Below, piece after piece: positions 63,925-64,000 of a stretch of DNA of 64,000 bases; position 1 is the first letter of the stretch; the number at the start of each line of letters is the position of its first letter. The DNA is taken from assembly GCF_002795805.1 (NCBI RefSeq), contig NZ_CP018799.1, positions 1,295,001 to 1,359,000 on the forward strand. The letters run 5' to 3'. Made by a program: the position numbers and the translations under genes. This DNA comes from Mariprofundus aestuarium (GTDB lineage Bacteria > Pseudomonadota > Zetaproteobacteria > Mariprofundales > Mariprofundaceae). A model generated the notes under the pieces. That model searched no databases and was not told the origin of the DNA. It was given only the letters and a program-made list of their open reading frames with translations.

Positions 63925-64000
63925 CTATTTGCCCTCCCGGTACAGCCAGTTACGCAGAAGTATTGGAACAACAAGCGTAGTCAGCAAACTCATAAGAACA
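63925..64000 (-). CDS. C-terminal end of a membrane protein (partial)
   Basis: The minus-strand frame ending in TAG at 63925 reads VLMSLLTTLVVPILLRNWLY then REGK. One hydrophobic helix with a basic end suits the end of a transporter, perhaps another antiporter subunit, given the tight spacing with the next gene. The rest lies beyond the window. Confidence 0.5.
   Translation of the reverse strand, partial: VLMSLLTTLVVPILLRNWLYREGK

Noticed and set aside
1-64000. CRISPR array or diversity-generating retroelement
   Set aside because: No regularly spaced direct repeats other than the coding 24-bp array, and no reverse transcriptase or Cas-like protein. DUF1566 alone does not indicate such a system.

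Overview
The window reads as a chromosomal segment of a free-living, respiring proteobacterium. A run of c-type cytochrome genes, oxygen-independent haem synthesis (hemN), a truncated haemoglobin, Fe superoxide dismutase, coq7 (ubiquinone) and hpnCDE (squalene) suggest a microaerobic lifestyle. An iron-oxidising zetaproteobacterium of the Mariprofundus type, or a gammaproteobacterium close in gene content, is my best guess. That assignment is from memory of gene content, not from a search.

Layout. 1-11100 is mostly accessory: a SpoIIAA-like protein, a DUF2934 protein, a membrane protein with a degenerate class III cyclase domain, a sensor kinase with a solute-binding input, an HxlR regulator divergent from a pirin/FMN-reductase operon, a HAD/PP2C pair, tRNA-Glu, a glycerate-kinase-like P-loop protein and a CDF exporter. 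11300-17600 is core metabolism: sodB, cca, three cytochrome c genes, hemN, truncated haemoglobin. 17600-37750 is a long accessory block: a double-psi-barrel lipoprotein, a periplasmic binding protein paired with a hybrid kinase, a broken slyD, a five-gene sensory operon (solute-binding lipoprotein, two kinases, response regulator, HD-GYP protein), two response regulators with Cys-rich tails, a stand-alone tyrosine recombinase, and a four-gene exported-protein operon. 37800-48300 is core: thiO, hpnCDE, a DnaA-box cluster, coq7, a yebC relic, ruvCAB, ybgC, tolQRA. 48400-54700 holds a repeat-rich SH3b protein, tRNA-Lys, a metal-transport operon (DUF211, VIT/CCC1, P-type ATPase) and gene debris. 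54800-64000 holds a PHP phosphatase, an SDR, gltBD and a CPA2 antiporter.

The strongest unexplained signal is a dispersed, roughly 67-bp imperfect palindrome with arms GAATGTCCGCTT / AAGCGGACATTC. Whole, short or decayed copies sit at the borders of almost every accessory module (about 2600, 5050, 7424-7663, 11240, 18600, 23480, 31300, 31930, 33580, 34320, 37700, 54000) and are absent from the core blocks. The only recombinase gene of the window (33612-34250) is enclosed by two copies in opposite orientation that match over 19 of 20 terminal bases. One copy has been split by a 169-bp MITE-like insertion with 16-bp inverted ends and a GGCC duplication; removing the insertion restores exactly 67 bp. 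I infer that this palindrome is, or derives from, the target of the recombinase, and that the accessory modules arrived as cassettes.

The accessory modules are rich in signalling: several kinases have solute-binding proteins or Cache-like domains as inputs, and the HD-GYP protein points to cyclic di-GMP as an output.
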